Below are positions 23,181 through 33,560 of a DNA stretch of 64,000 nucleotides, piece after piece. This DNA comes from Burhinus oedicnemus (lineage: Eukaryota; Chordata; Aves; Charadriiformes; Burhinidae), in contig VFFE01007103.1 of the NCBI GenBank assembly GCA_008921705.1, positions 838,726 to 902,725 on the forward strand, read 5' to 3'. The first letter of the stretch is position 1. The number at the start of each line of letters is the position of its first letter. The notes under the pieces were generated by a model. It was not told the DNA's origin. It saw only the letters and a program-made list of their open reading frames with translations, and made no database searches. The translations under genes and the position numbers were made by a program.

Positions 23181-24200
23181 CGGGCCCAAAGAGTTGTGGT
23201 GAATGGAGTTAATTCCAGTTGGTGGCCGGTCACAAGTGGTGTTCCCCAGGGCTCAGTGTTGGGGCCAGTTCTCTTTAATGTCTTTATCAATGACCTGCAC
23301 AAGGGGATCGAGTGCACCTTCAGTAACTTTGCAGGCGACACCAAGCTGGGCAGGACTGTTGATCTGCTTGATGGTAGGATGGCTCTGCAGAGGGATCTGG
23401 ACAGGCTGGACCAGTGGGCCGAGGCCAATGGTATGAGGTTCAACAAGGCCAAATGCCGGGTCCTGCACTTGGGTCACAACAACCCCATGCAGTGCTACAG
23501 GCTTGGGGAAGAGTGGCTGGAAAGCTGCCTGGCAGAAAAGGATCTGGGGGTGTTGGTTGCCAGTTGGCTGAATAGGAGCTGGCAGTGTGCTCAGGTGGCC
23601 AAAAAGGCTAACAGCATCCTGGCTCGTACCAGGAACAGTGTGGCAAGCAGGACTGAGGAAGTGATTGTCCCCCTGTACTCAGCACTGCTAAGGCCCTACC
23701 TCAAATACTGTGTTCATTTTTGGGCCCCTCGCTACAAGACAGACATTGAGGTGCTGGAGCATGTCCAGAGAAGGCCAACAAAGCTGATGAAGGGTCTAGA
23801 GAACAAATCTTACAAGGAGCGGCTGAGGGAACTGTTATTGTTTAGTCTGGAGGAGACTGAAGGGAGACCTTATCGCTCCCTACAACTACCTGAACAGAGG
23901 TTGTAGAGAAGTGGAGGTTGATCTATTCTCTTGAGTACCAAGTGATAGAACAAGACGAGAAACAGCCTCAAGTTGCCCCAAGGGAGGTTTAGATTGGATA
24001 TTAGGAAAAATTTCTTCACACAAAGGGTTATCAAACATTGGAACAGGCTGCCCAGGGAAGTGGTGGAATCACCATCTCTGGAGGTATTTAAAAGATGTGT
24101 AGATGTGGTGCTGAGGGACATGGTTTAGTGGTGGTTTTGGTGGTGTTAGGTTCTTAAAGGTCTCCTCTGACCTACACAATTCTATGATTCTATGATTCTA
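23181..24200 (+). mobile_element. CR1 LINE copy 3, RT half and 3' end, sister of copy 1
   Basis: A 5'-truncated CR1 that starts abruptly inside the reverse-transcriptase text (GGGCCCAAAGAGTTGTGGTG) and ends with ATTCTATG units at about 24178-24200. By eye it is almost identical to copy 1 between about 23425 and 23907 (copy 1: 3010-3492), including stretches over 100 bases with no difference. From there to the tail it is noticeably less similar. Both copies share many changes not seen in copies 2 and 4. Confidence 0.95.
23196..24127 (+). pseudogene. CR1 copy 3 reverse transcriptase C-terminal part, broken near its end
   Basis: The frame is open for 236 codons from 23196 to 23906: [20 protein letters not shown], then motif C, then the [10 protein letters not shown] and [16 protein letters not shown] regions. 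Motif C is FAGD, with GGC at 23334-23336 where the family has an Asp codon, so the polymerase would be inactive although the frame is otherwise clean. An indel near 23850-23860 moves the downstream [12 protein letters not shown] text out of frame. The final [14 protein letters not shown] region (to about 24127) is still recognisable in the DNA. Confidence 0.9.
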
Positions 24201-24900
24201 AGATAAAAAAGTCAAGAAAATATTATTATTCACAATAGACTGCTGTCAGTAACTTGAACCAATTCTGTGCATCGATTAACATTTATACTTGATCAGAGCG
24301 CTTTGAAAGAAGATTGCAAACCTTATTTTACCTGAGAAGGGGAGAAGGGACAAACTCATCTTAGCTATGGAAAAATGAAGTATTGCCTTAACTTGGAGTT
24401 TTGAACTCCATTCCCTAAAGTGCACTGAAGAATCCTCCATGGGACACGTCCATTTACTTTTAATAACTTTGCATCAGGACCTCTGTCACAGATACACCTA
24501 AAAATATACAGGCACCTTGGACCTCAATCCCACAATTTACAGGCTGGGGATGAGGTTGAGTTTCAATGACTTAAGTTCATCTTTCATGGTGACAGGTTTA
24601 TGCTCTTGGACAAAGACCTCTGTACCACATCTTTCTGAGGCATAACAAATACTTCTTTTCATCTGATCAGCATTCTGACACACATGATGTTCAGAATATG
24701 ATGTTCCTGAAAGGTACAAGAAAGGATATTTGTTGGTACCACCCACTATCTTTTCTGTTTTTTCCTTTTGTTCTACAATTGCCTTTTTATTCCGTATGCA
24801 CATTTTAGAACACCTACACCTTGTCGTGGTTCAGAGCTTGTATAGGTTTATGGCCTTAACAGAGGCCTAAAAGGCTAACTCACACTAGGTCTGACTTAAC
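24201..24900. other. Unassigned spacer
   Basis: Nothing recognised. An 88-codon antisense frame (24537-24803) shows no domain. Confidence 0.4.
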
Positions 24901-25000
24901 ATCACAGAATCACAGAATCACAAGGATTGGAAGGGACCTCTAGAGATCGACTAGTCCAACCCCCCTGCCAGAGCAGGGACATGTAAAGCAGGTTCTTCTG
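24901..25000 (-). mobile_element. CR1 3' end fragment, antisense
   Basis: The plus strand reads ATCACAGAATCACAGAATCA, then GGAAGGGACCTCTAGAGATC, CTAGTCCAACCCCCCTGCC and AGAGCAGGGACATGTAAAGC. This is the reverse complement of a CR1 3' UTR of a third type, in which the tail unit is GATTCTGT rather than GATTCTAT. The left boundary is exact and the right boundary approximate. Confidence 0.85.
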
Positions 25001-25594
25001 TGATTTCCACCCTATCTATCCACAGCTTCCTGAGACTCCCTAGGCAATCCTTTTCTGCATACTGGAATGGGCTTGTTTGATCTGACTTTACATTGATTAG
25101 AAGTAGGGCTGTTAATTTTGGCTTGTAATTGAAACTAAATATCAAATAAAAACAAAAACAGTAAAAAACCCCACCCCAAACATTGCAATGATAAACCAAG
25201 AAGAAGTACCATGTTCCAGAAAGTTTTTCTGTTCCAGCAGGGTCTGAACACTCCCTTTCCTTCACAGATCATGCTGGATGTTAATGTCCTCTCTGTTTCT
25301 CATGTGCTTCTGGATACCACATTTTTGTAACACTCATCTCCAAATGTTCCTCCTATCCCCATTCTTTTCCTCACACCTGCATAGCTCTGAACATAGCTCT
25401 GCCTTTTCCAAGCAAGCTGATCTGGTATCGGTGCTGATATTAATCTTGCTTGGACTGTGTTGCCCCTGGAGTTCTGAGGGTGCGATCTAAAACTACCTTG
25501 TAGGAATGATATGGTTAAAAAGCATCATGGGATGCACAGGAAAGTAGTCTGTGGGCAGGGTTAAGGCACATCTAATCTACAGAATGTTCTTGTG
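25001..25594. other. Unassigned spacer
   Basis: Nothing recognised apart from short homopolymers. Confidence 0.4.
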
Positions 25595-25692
25595 TCATTA
25601 GTATCTTACATGTTGTCCTGCAGGGTCATTTATAAATAGTTTTGCAGCCACCAGATGGGAAATGTTTTTAATCACAAACCTTACTCTAAGCT
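25595..25692 (+). repeat. Copy A of a diverged duplicated segment
   Basis: Aligns by eye with 26492-26603 in the same orientation. The shared core includes TATAAATAGTTTTG and CAGATGGGAAAT, followed by CACAA, CCTTACTC and TAAGCTTC. It is not CR1 or LTR sequence that I know. The strand given is arbitrary. Confidence 0.65.
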
Positions 25693-26491
25693 TCTGTGTC
25701 CCTTCTCCCTGGACAAACATGTGACAATTGATTAATATTAAACCAAATGTTGTTTATTTAACTGATAAATGGAGAACACATTACTGGTTAACAGCTCTGT
25801 TTGGAAACAGTGTTTTAGAGGTGATCGTGTAATAAAATGGGAGGAAACCCAAGTGGCAACATAGAGCATTAAGGCTGAGGCTGGTAACAACTGCAGTCAG
25901 TCAGCTAGGCAAGGCTGTCAGAATTTACAAAGAGATGAGAACAGGGTTGTTTGATTTGGAAGTCAGGTTTTAAGCCATATTTTTTGATTGCACAATTGAA
26001 TTTAACTCTTAGCTAACAAGCAGACTTAGCATTTGAAGTTGCAAAGTCCATCTGTTCAGAGTCATCTCACAGGATTTTTTCCTCCTGGCTGGGAAGTCTT
26101 ACAAAGTTGGCTTTTTTTGCCACTGCAGTGCAGCTGATTTTGGAGAAGGCTTAAATGACATTGCAGAAGTCTTCCTTTCTAGGGGACAGCCAAAACTTCC
26201 TTGGCTCACCTGCTAGCTCTGTTCTGACTCTTGTGTGTCACACATCTGTCTGCTCACACCACACTGTTGGATGACTACTGAGTTTATGGAAATATTTGTG
26301 ACCACTCTTAATTGAGATGAAGGCTACGACTCCAGCAGCCAACAGCAGGCAGACATCGGCTGTCTAAAAGATATGAGCGCTCTCTTTTATAAAAATGCAT
26401 TATAGTTTCTGGCACTTCCTAGATGACTGAGCTCAAGGGCTGGAGAATGTGAGGGTGGGACATTGTGACTCAGCTGTTTGCTGTATAGCAT
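25693..26491. other. Unassigned spacer between duplicated segments
   Basis: No gene, repeat or RNA recognised. Confidence 0.4.
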
Positions 26492-26603
26492 TCATTAATA
26501 TCTTGTATATTTTCCTGCAAGGACAGTTATAAATAGTTTTGTAGTGATCAGATGGGAAATAGTAAGCACAATCCTTACTCAGCACCACTAGGGAATAAGC
26601 TTC
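26492..26603 (+). repeat. Copy B of the diverged duplicated segment
   Basis: Counterpart of 25595-25692, 897 bases downstream. It shares the TCATTAATATCTT-like start, TTATAAATAGTTTTG, ATCAGATGGGAAAT and, after an insertion of about 15 bases, TAAGCTTC. Confidence 0.65.
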
Positions 26604-26809
26604 CCGTCATCCCTCTGCCCCTTTCTTTCTCTGACACCCTTGTTGTTCCCTGACCACTTTTATCCTACTGGGATAGTGGCCCCAGCCTGGGCACTGGTGG
26701 TGCAGGTACTCCTCACCTAATGGGGTGAACAGGAGGGCAAAGAACCAGGAAGAATGCAAGGAACCCGACTCTGCCCCCACCTCCACATACCAGCTAGATC
26801 AAATGGGTA

Positions 26810-26885
26810 TCGGTCTGATTCAGGGTCCTCTGAAGTCCATGCAAATATTTGTGTTGATTTCAGTGGCTTTGGATCAGCACCTGTG
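26810..26885. repeat. Possible ancient palindromic repeat fragment
   Basis: CTCTGAAGTCCATGCAAAT followed by GTTGATTTCAGTGGCTTT resembles an old, internally palindromic interspersed repeat of reptile and bird genomes (TGAAGTCAATGG ... CCATTGACTTCA type). The identification is from memory and the copy is very diverged. Confidence 0.3.
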
Positions 26886-29800
26886 TACACAGATGAAAGT
26901 AAGATTTTTTTCCCAAAAAAGGGACAAAGTCATGTTTTCCTTTCATAGAGAGAAGGGGAGCACTGATACCATCTTCCCTGCTCTGCTCCTGGGACAGTCC
27001 ATCTAGATGTTGTACATCCTGATCAGCTGTTAGAGTTCTAGCTGATCCCTAGAAAGTCTTCCTCATCCATACCCCTTGATTCTTCTTGTTACGAGACAAA
27101 GCAATAGTGCATAATATTTTCTGCCTGGTAGTTTTGTATGTTAAAGGGGTAATCTAAGACCAGAAACATTTGATGGAATGTGTTCCAAGAAAGGGAAAAT
27201 GTAAGCCTTTATTACCCACGGCAGCTGTAAGTCAGTGTGGGTGGCAGAACACCTTCATTCTTTAAAAGCGCATTCTACTTGGGCTATCATGCAATTTCTG
27301 GGTTTTTTTAAAGCCTTTGTACCTGGAAGTTGTGTGGTTAAATTGATTTTTTTTTCTTGGAAGAATATAGATAAGGAACTCACAAGCAAATAAACACTAA
27401 GGCTACAGTCCAGGTAAATTTACTCTTTCACAAGTCATTCAAGTTCGTGTTCCTGCATCTCTCTGATGGTGTGCATCTTCCCCTGACATGATGTAGAATG
27501 TCACTTATTTTCAAGAGTTATGTCTGTTGCATGTTCTAGGCATCAGTGTCAGTGCAAGAAAAAGTGTAATAAGGTCAAGCCCTGGGGACTTGCATGATTT
27601 AAAAAAAAAAAAGACTTTATAGCCTACAATTTGTCAGTTTGATTGACTGCTGTTGAGGTAATGGTCTGTGTTTAATCCAGCTTGTTCACTTCACTTCTGT
27701 GGTTTCAAAGTCTATCTCAAAGGTTGATCAAATCTCTCATTATAAAACCCTGCTTTGAAACTTGGACCATAAATACTTTCTTTTACATGTTGTCAAGGTC
27801 ATAATGAAATAGAAATTAAAAATATTATGGCAGTAATTCTGTGAGATTAAAAAAACTATTGCATATTGCTGTTTTCCAGCTGGAAGGAAAAGATAGCTTT
27901 CTTCTTTCTTTTGAAATGCAAAGGAGTTCAGTTATTCTATTCCTGGAGCATGTTTCTATTGATCTCTTATGATTCGACTCTAGAAGTCGTCTCTGGATAA
28001 AACACTTCTAAATAAAAATCTTGTAGTTTTGCGGGAAACATACAGTAATGGAGTTTTGAGAACTCCTGCAATGCTTTTGTAAGTGACAGTATTTTGACAA
28101 AGACCAAGGTTCTGTGTTCTGATCAATAATACAAAATTTTCCAACCCTTTATGGAATGCCAGTCCTGTTTGGGGGAAAGTCCTTCTAACTGGTTACATGC
28201 CTGGAAGACCACTCAGTAAGGGCTGCTGGAAGAAGTAGGCAAAGGTCTTTGCACCTCCCCTTAACGAGAAGGAAATAGGAAGATCACAACATGCTAGCAT
28301 GCTAGAGTATCTCCATGTGTTCACATTCTCTGCTTTGTCTGAGCAAGAAAATGCATCTTTTTTCTGTTTCACTGCTTAACTAGTCTTTCTGAAAACATCT
28401 AAAGTTGCTTTTCAGCAGGCATAAGAGGAAGGAAGGACCCAGAGGGAATTGCTTCCTAAGCTCTTGTGGTAGTGGTGAAGGATTGCAGGAGTTAAGGAAG
28501 GTGGGCATGTTTGTGTGCAAATTAGAAGAAATGGGGGAGATGCTGGCAACAGGACTGTGCAGCAATGGCAGATATGGACGTCAGAGAACTGTGGAGAGTC
28601 AAAGATCACAGAAATTTAGAGAAGCATGTGGGATAGAGAACAGCATCACTTTGGAAGCCAGGAGGCTTGGTTAATCACAGAGAGGGGAACAAGTGAATGT
28701 GAAGAATAAGATTTCTTGATCCAAGGGCCAAAATCCTGTTTAACCACAGGAGAAACATGAAGGGTGGTTGGCTAAATACTGAATGAATACTTGGAGAAGG
28801 TGAGCACGTAAAGTTGTGAGAGATGCCCTTGATCAGAGCAGGAATTGATGCCACGTGATTTCTGCCAGGTTTCTGGAACAGTCAGGGCAGAAATTACTGG
28901 CAGATGTCCTTGCTCTTAGGCCGTCTACAGACAACTCCTTACAATCCCCAGACCTTTGTGAACCACGTTCAAGGCCACCTCTGGCACTGGCCAGAATGCC
29001 TGAGAGCTACTAAGGGTGAGGGTAGAAGTACCTGCTGAGTAGAGGAAAGGGGCCTGGCCAAAAGACTGAAAGACCACTTTGGAGTTAATTGTTAGGGGGG
29101 TTTTTTGCTTATTTTGCATGTTAGAGCACAAGTAAGGGTTAGAGTTGGAGAGGCTTCTCTTTATTTTCCGTGTTTTTTCAAGGACAGTTAGCTGAGGACC
29201 CAGCAAGCATAATTTTTAAGCTCCTTACTAGTTCCAGAGAATTCTCAGACAGACCAGGAAAAACAATTTCCCTGTATTAAGTGCCTGATGTAACTTTCCC
29301 CTTTTTCATCCTGGACTCTGTGCTCCTCATGCTGGTACACTCTGCTGCTTCTGGTCCAAATCTTTTGGTTGTCTCTAAGGAAAGGTTGATTGAAGCCCAG
29401 GTATACGGTAGGGAGGTGGCAGAGAGCACAGAAGATAGCAATGGCTCCAAGGTCTCAAAGGTAGCATGTAGCTGACGTACTACACGTAAGTATGGAGAAA
29501 GAGTTCATTTTGGCTGATGTTGGCTAGCTACCACAGGTGTAGTCAAGCCACAGGGGAGAACTAAGGAAGGCAGAGTGAAGAGGTACAGGGGCAGGTTTTC
29601 CTGCCACAAACAGGGATAAGCAAAGAAGCCCACTGATTTTGGTGCCGCCTCTGTAGGACTAAGTGAAACCAACAGCATGTATTTGTGATCTGGTAGAAGA
29701 CCAGACTAGTAACAGCATTGTTGACCCCATTCCTGGACTGAATGTTGGTTGGAGGGGGGACAAAGTGTCTGGTTGTGGTTTTTGTTGTAAATTATGAAGG

Positions 29801-32464
29801 AAGGGCTCAAGAAATGCCTTCATTTGGGGCCTGTCAAAGCAAACTTTGTGTGTTGCCCTCAGAGCTTACAGATGTACCTATCTTCCTCACAGAACATGCA
29901 CATGAGCCTTGATGGCCAACTTGCCTTATCCACTGGAGATGGTTGCTATTTGATTAAAGCATCCTGATGGTTCTGAGTCGAGTCAAACTTTTGATATAGG
30001 CCAGAGCCAGAGGTTTTAGTGTTGGCAAGGTGCAAACTTAACAGAAAAAAAGGGCACTGTCAGTTGTGCAGCAAAGGTTTGAGAGTATCCTGAAGACTAA
30101 CTGTCAGTGAAAATATGGACTAAACTTGGCTTCATTTAAAGTGCACTAAAGGCCTGCACTGTGAGGACAGATGGGGCATTTCAGCCAAATACCATAACAA
30201 GAGCAGGCCTTGGGAACACTCTGTTTTAGCAGTGTGGATGTGACCAAAGGGTAATTCACGGTGACTGCCAGAATCCCAGCGCTTTCTAAAGGAGTGATTT
30301 TAGAGAGGGGAACAGTATATTACTGTGACAAAATACTTGTACTCCCTTATCCAACTGTCTTAGCGCACAATCTATGTGCATAAGAGACAGAAATAGGAAA
30401 TGTTAGAAATAACATAAAGTGTCTAGTATATGACAAAAAAAGATTGTAATGATTATAAAAGTGAAACATAACTTTATCTGATTATGAAATTACACAGTGG
30501 AAGGAGGGTGACACTAGTGACATACTGTGTTCAGTGAGCTATTAATAGTGGACAGTTACAGTCTTCTGGAAAAATTTAAGAGGCACAGCTGTAAATCTGG
30601 TTCAAGAGGAACATTGAAGATTGGCTAAATGTCACAGAGCCCTACTCTGTCTGGGGTGTTTGGGGATAAATCAGAACTGGACTGTGCACAGGTCCAGCAG
30701 TCTTGTAGACAAATAGAGATGGCCAGGTTGTCATGGCTAGGGTCTTGGCCATGGACACCGACAGGACGAAAATGTCATTCGACTTTCTCTCACAAGTGAC
30801 TGGGAAAGGGAGGGCTTGAAGTTATGGTTACTTCTCACTTCCCTGCTGCCAGAGTTGCCTGAATATGCTTGCAAAATTATATTGTGTCCCAGTAAGACTA
30901 TAGCAATCTTCTACCTTACTAGTGCTACTTCAGACTGGCTGCTGCTCTCTGTACCCACTTGTCCTTGCCCCTGTTGGTCTAAGGGAAAGACACTAGTGCT
31001 GCTTGTAAAGAAACTGTATGTTCAAAATAAGAAACCATAGCCTTTTTTTAATAATGTACTTTAGGAAGATGAAATATCCTTAAAAAGACAAGCACATTTA
31101 TTTAAAAATAATGTCTGCCAGTTTCTGGTACAAAGGGGTTGCTTTTGAGCGTGGAACTTTTATCCCAGAAATGTCGAAGTCTGGATGATTTTTTTGAGAA
31201 ACAAGAGTCAGATATTCAACAGATACTCCCAAATGTTGAAGTCTTCTGAAAGACTGGTTTGAGTGGTGGGGTGAGAGTGGAGGACAGGGGCTGTTCTAAA
31301 AAGTATGCCCTAAATCAATAATGAGGAATTATAATTTCCATTCACATTGAAGAAGTCTTTCCTATAAGTCCAGTGTTACAGTAGTGTTTGAACAGGTTTA
31401 TCCTTGCTGACTCTTTCTGTTTTACTCCAATAGTAGAAAAATTAAAATGAGGAAGTACTCCTTTAATATGACAGGACACAGTTTGCAAAGCCAGCTACAA
31501 TTTCACATGGCCAAGGTACATAGGTAAAGGCCAAATAAAAATCTGGAGTAATTACTCAGCAGGCAGGGGCTTGCAGGCAGTGGGGGTAAAATAAGTCTGA
31601 CAGCAGTCTCAGATAAGGAGGATACAGGCAACCAAGGCAACATTCTTTCAAGGATCACAGATTATTGCTTTGCAGAGTGGTCACAGTAAATCACTCCTTC
31701 CACCAATGTATATAGTGATATTAGGAGTTACAAAATTTACTTAAGAATTAAGAGAGTAGCTCAAAATGAGGTTCCAACAGTAGTCTAAAATGATGAACTA
31801 GGCCAGACCAAAGTCTTAAGACTTTAAAAACAAGAATTAGAAGGGAGAATCAAGCTGAATGGCCAGTATTTAAAAGCACAGATTCTAGAAAGAGATCAGT
31901 GGCGAAAATTAAACACAGGAAATACTTCACACTTGAAGAACATAGAAGTACACAGCCTGATAAGGTAGGTTAGACTTGAGTCTTTTGTAGGAAATTATTG
32001 TTTAGAATTGTCTTTTCTCACCTCCCCTAAGATTCTGCATTTGAGTGAATTATTCCTGGCACTTATTGGGAATCTAAGGTCTGGAAGTTCTTCTTTCTAC
32101 AGAGATTTTTCTGGGACAATAATTTGCCGCATTGCTAACTTAGTTTCATTTTTTAATATTCTGCCTGTCATTGTGGTGTTTAAATTCCATATACAAAATA
32201 AAAAATCAATGCAAACATGCTTAGATGACATGGAACTAGTGAATATACATGGAAAATGATGCCTTTATGTAAGCAAAACTGTATTTTAAAATCCCCACAT
32301 AATAGTTAAAATGAAAACAAAAATAATACATCTGCAATTGGATTATTTTTCATGTTGAAAACTTAAAACATTTTAGATGTTGGACAGATAAGTAGGAAAA
32401 TACAGTCTTGATTTCACACTGCAATATCTGTGAGTGGTTTTTCTCACATGAGAAACTATATTTC

Positions 32465-32530
32465 AACGTGTAAGACCCCAGTTCTGCAAACACTTCTGTA
32501 TGCAACTTGGACCATTTTGTTTAGGAGGGG
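32465..32530. repeat. Possible ancient repeat fragment
   Basis: ACCCCAGTTCTGCAAACACTT resembles the CCAGTCCTGCAAACACTTA text of the same kind of old palindromic repeat as 26810-26885. Very diverged. Confidence 0.3.
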
Positions 32531-32751
32531 CATCAACCTAAATGAGTTGCATATATGGGGTCATATTTCAAAAAGGGGTACAAAAGTTAAAGCTACTCAC
32601 ATATATAATAGGTTCAGTGCAACTGCTCAGATATGGACAGATACTTATGAGTCTCAGAATTTGCAGAAGACAGTTATTAGAGCTGGATCTTATTTTAGAT
32701 TCTGGTTCAGTTTATTACTTCTTCTGTCCAGAACTAAATGAGTGGTTTAGA

Positions 32752-32805
32752 TCTTAGTCCCTATTCTTGCAAATACTTAATGCATGTTTAATTTCACCGT
32801 AACAC
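32752..32805. repeat. Possible ancient repeat fragment
   Basis: CTATTCTTGCAAATACTTAA followed by TGCATGTTTAATTTCAC resembles the CCTGCAAACACTTATGCA ... GTTTAACTTTAC text of the same repeat kind as 32465-32530. Confidence 0.3.
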
Positions 32806-32955
32806 AAACAGTTTTAAGGTATGTTAATATTAGCAGGATAAGGTTCTCTGGTCAAGGGTGAAAACATGTCTTTCTCATTGAATTCTCATTGGTATCAGCA
32901 GAGTCAGGATTTGCACTGCTATCCACAGTACATGAGCTTCCACAAATTGTAAGGA

Positions 32956-32969
32956 ATATATATATATAT
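32956..32969. repeat. (AT)7 microsatellite
   Basis: Seven uninterrupted AT dinucleotides. Confidence 0.9.
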
Positions 32970-33405
32970 GTTTTTAAGTTTTCTTTGTGGACTTGCAGAC
33001 CACTTTCCTATAATCTTGTATTTTATTTCAGACCTTGCTTTCTGGCATATTTCTGCTTTAAAATCAAGATGCAAAAAGTTTATAGGAAGTAATAGCTATC
33101 TCATTCGTTGTCTCAATGATCATAATAATGGGTCAGTAATCAGAAGAAGAGTCCTGCATGCCTCTTGTTGCGTAAAGGGGATACATCTGTGAATAGCATT
33201 TTAGTTGGCACAACCTTAACAGACACCCAGATTGCTAATATCCACAGCTGATTGCAGTGCTAGGTCTGAATACAGGCTGGCTGCCTCAAGGCATGCTGGG
33301 AAGACACAGCTTCTGGGAGGTTTTTGGGAGGATTTTCGTGATTAAATTTGTGATCTTTCTCTAACCTCAGTAATGAAGGAGTTATAACTTTATCACATCT
33401 TGAAA

Positions 33406-33560
33406 TGTAGAATAATGGAATAATTCAGGGTGGAAGAGGCTTCCTGCTCAAAGCAAGGCCAGCTCTAAGATCAGACCAAGTTGCTTAGAGCTTTATCCAA
33501 CCCAGTCTTGAAAACCTCCAGCCCCCCTAGGTCACCTGGTCCATTGCTTGACTGTCCTAA
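33406..33560 (-). mobile_element. CR1 3' end fragment, antisense
   Basis: The plus strand reads GGAATAATTCAGGGTGGAAG, GCTCAAAGCAAGGCCAGCTC, GATCAGACCAAGTTGCTTAG and CAGTCTTGAAAACCTCCAG, the reverse complement of a CR1 C-terminal coding and 3' UTR region. The minus-strand frame reads GLEVFKTGLDKAL, which matches the end of CR1 ORF2. A segment of about 25 bases present in the relative at 7581-7690 (GGGACCTCAGGAGGTCATCC) is missing here. Confidence 0.85.

Larger units (their letters stand above)
26886..33405. other. Unassigned AT-rich intergenic sequence
   Basis: About 6.5 kb without a recognised gene. It contains a 12-A run (27601-27612), an AT dinucleotide run (32956-32969) and two possible ancient repeat pieces near 32470 and 32755. 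Open frames up to 103 codons show no domains. Confidence 0.4.

Noticed and set aside
24826..24900. TTGTCGTGGTTCAG resembling another avian LTR start
   Set aside because: Similarity ends after about 14 bases and nothing downstream supports an LTR.
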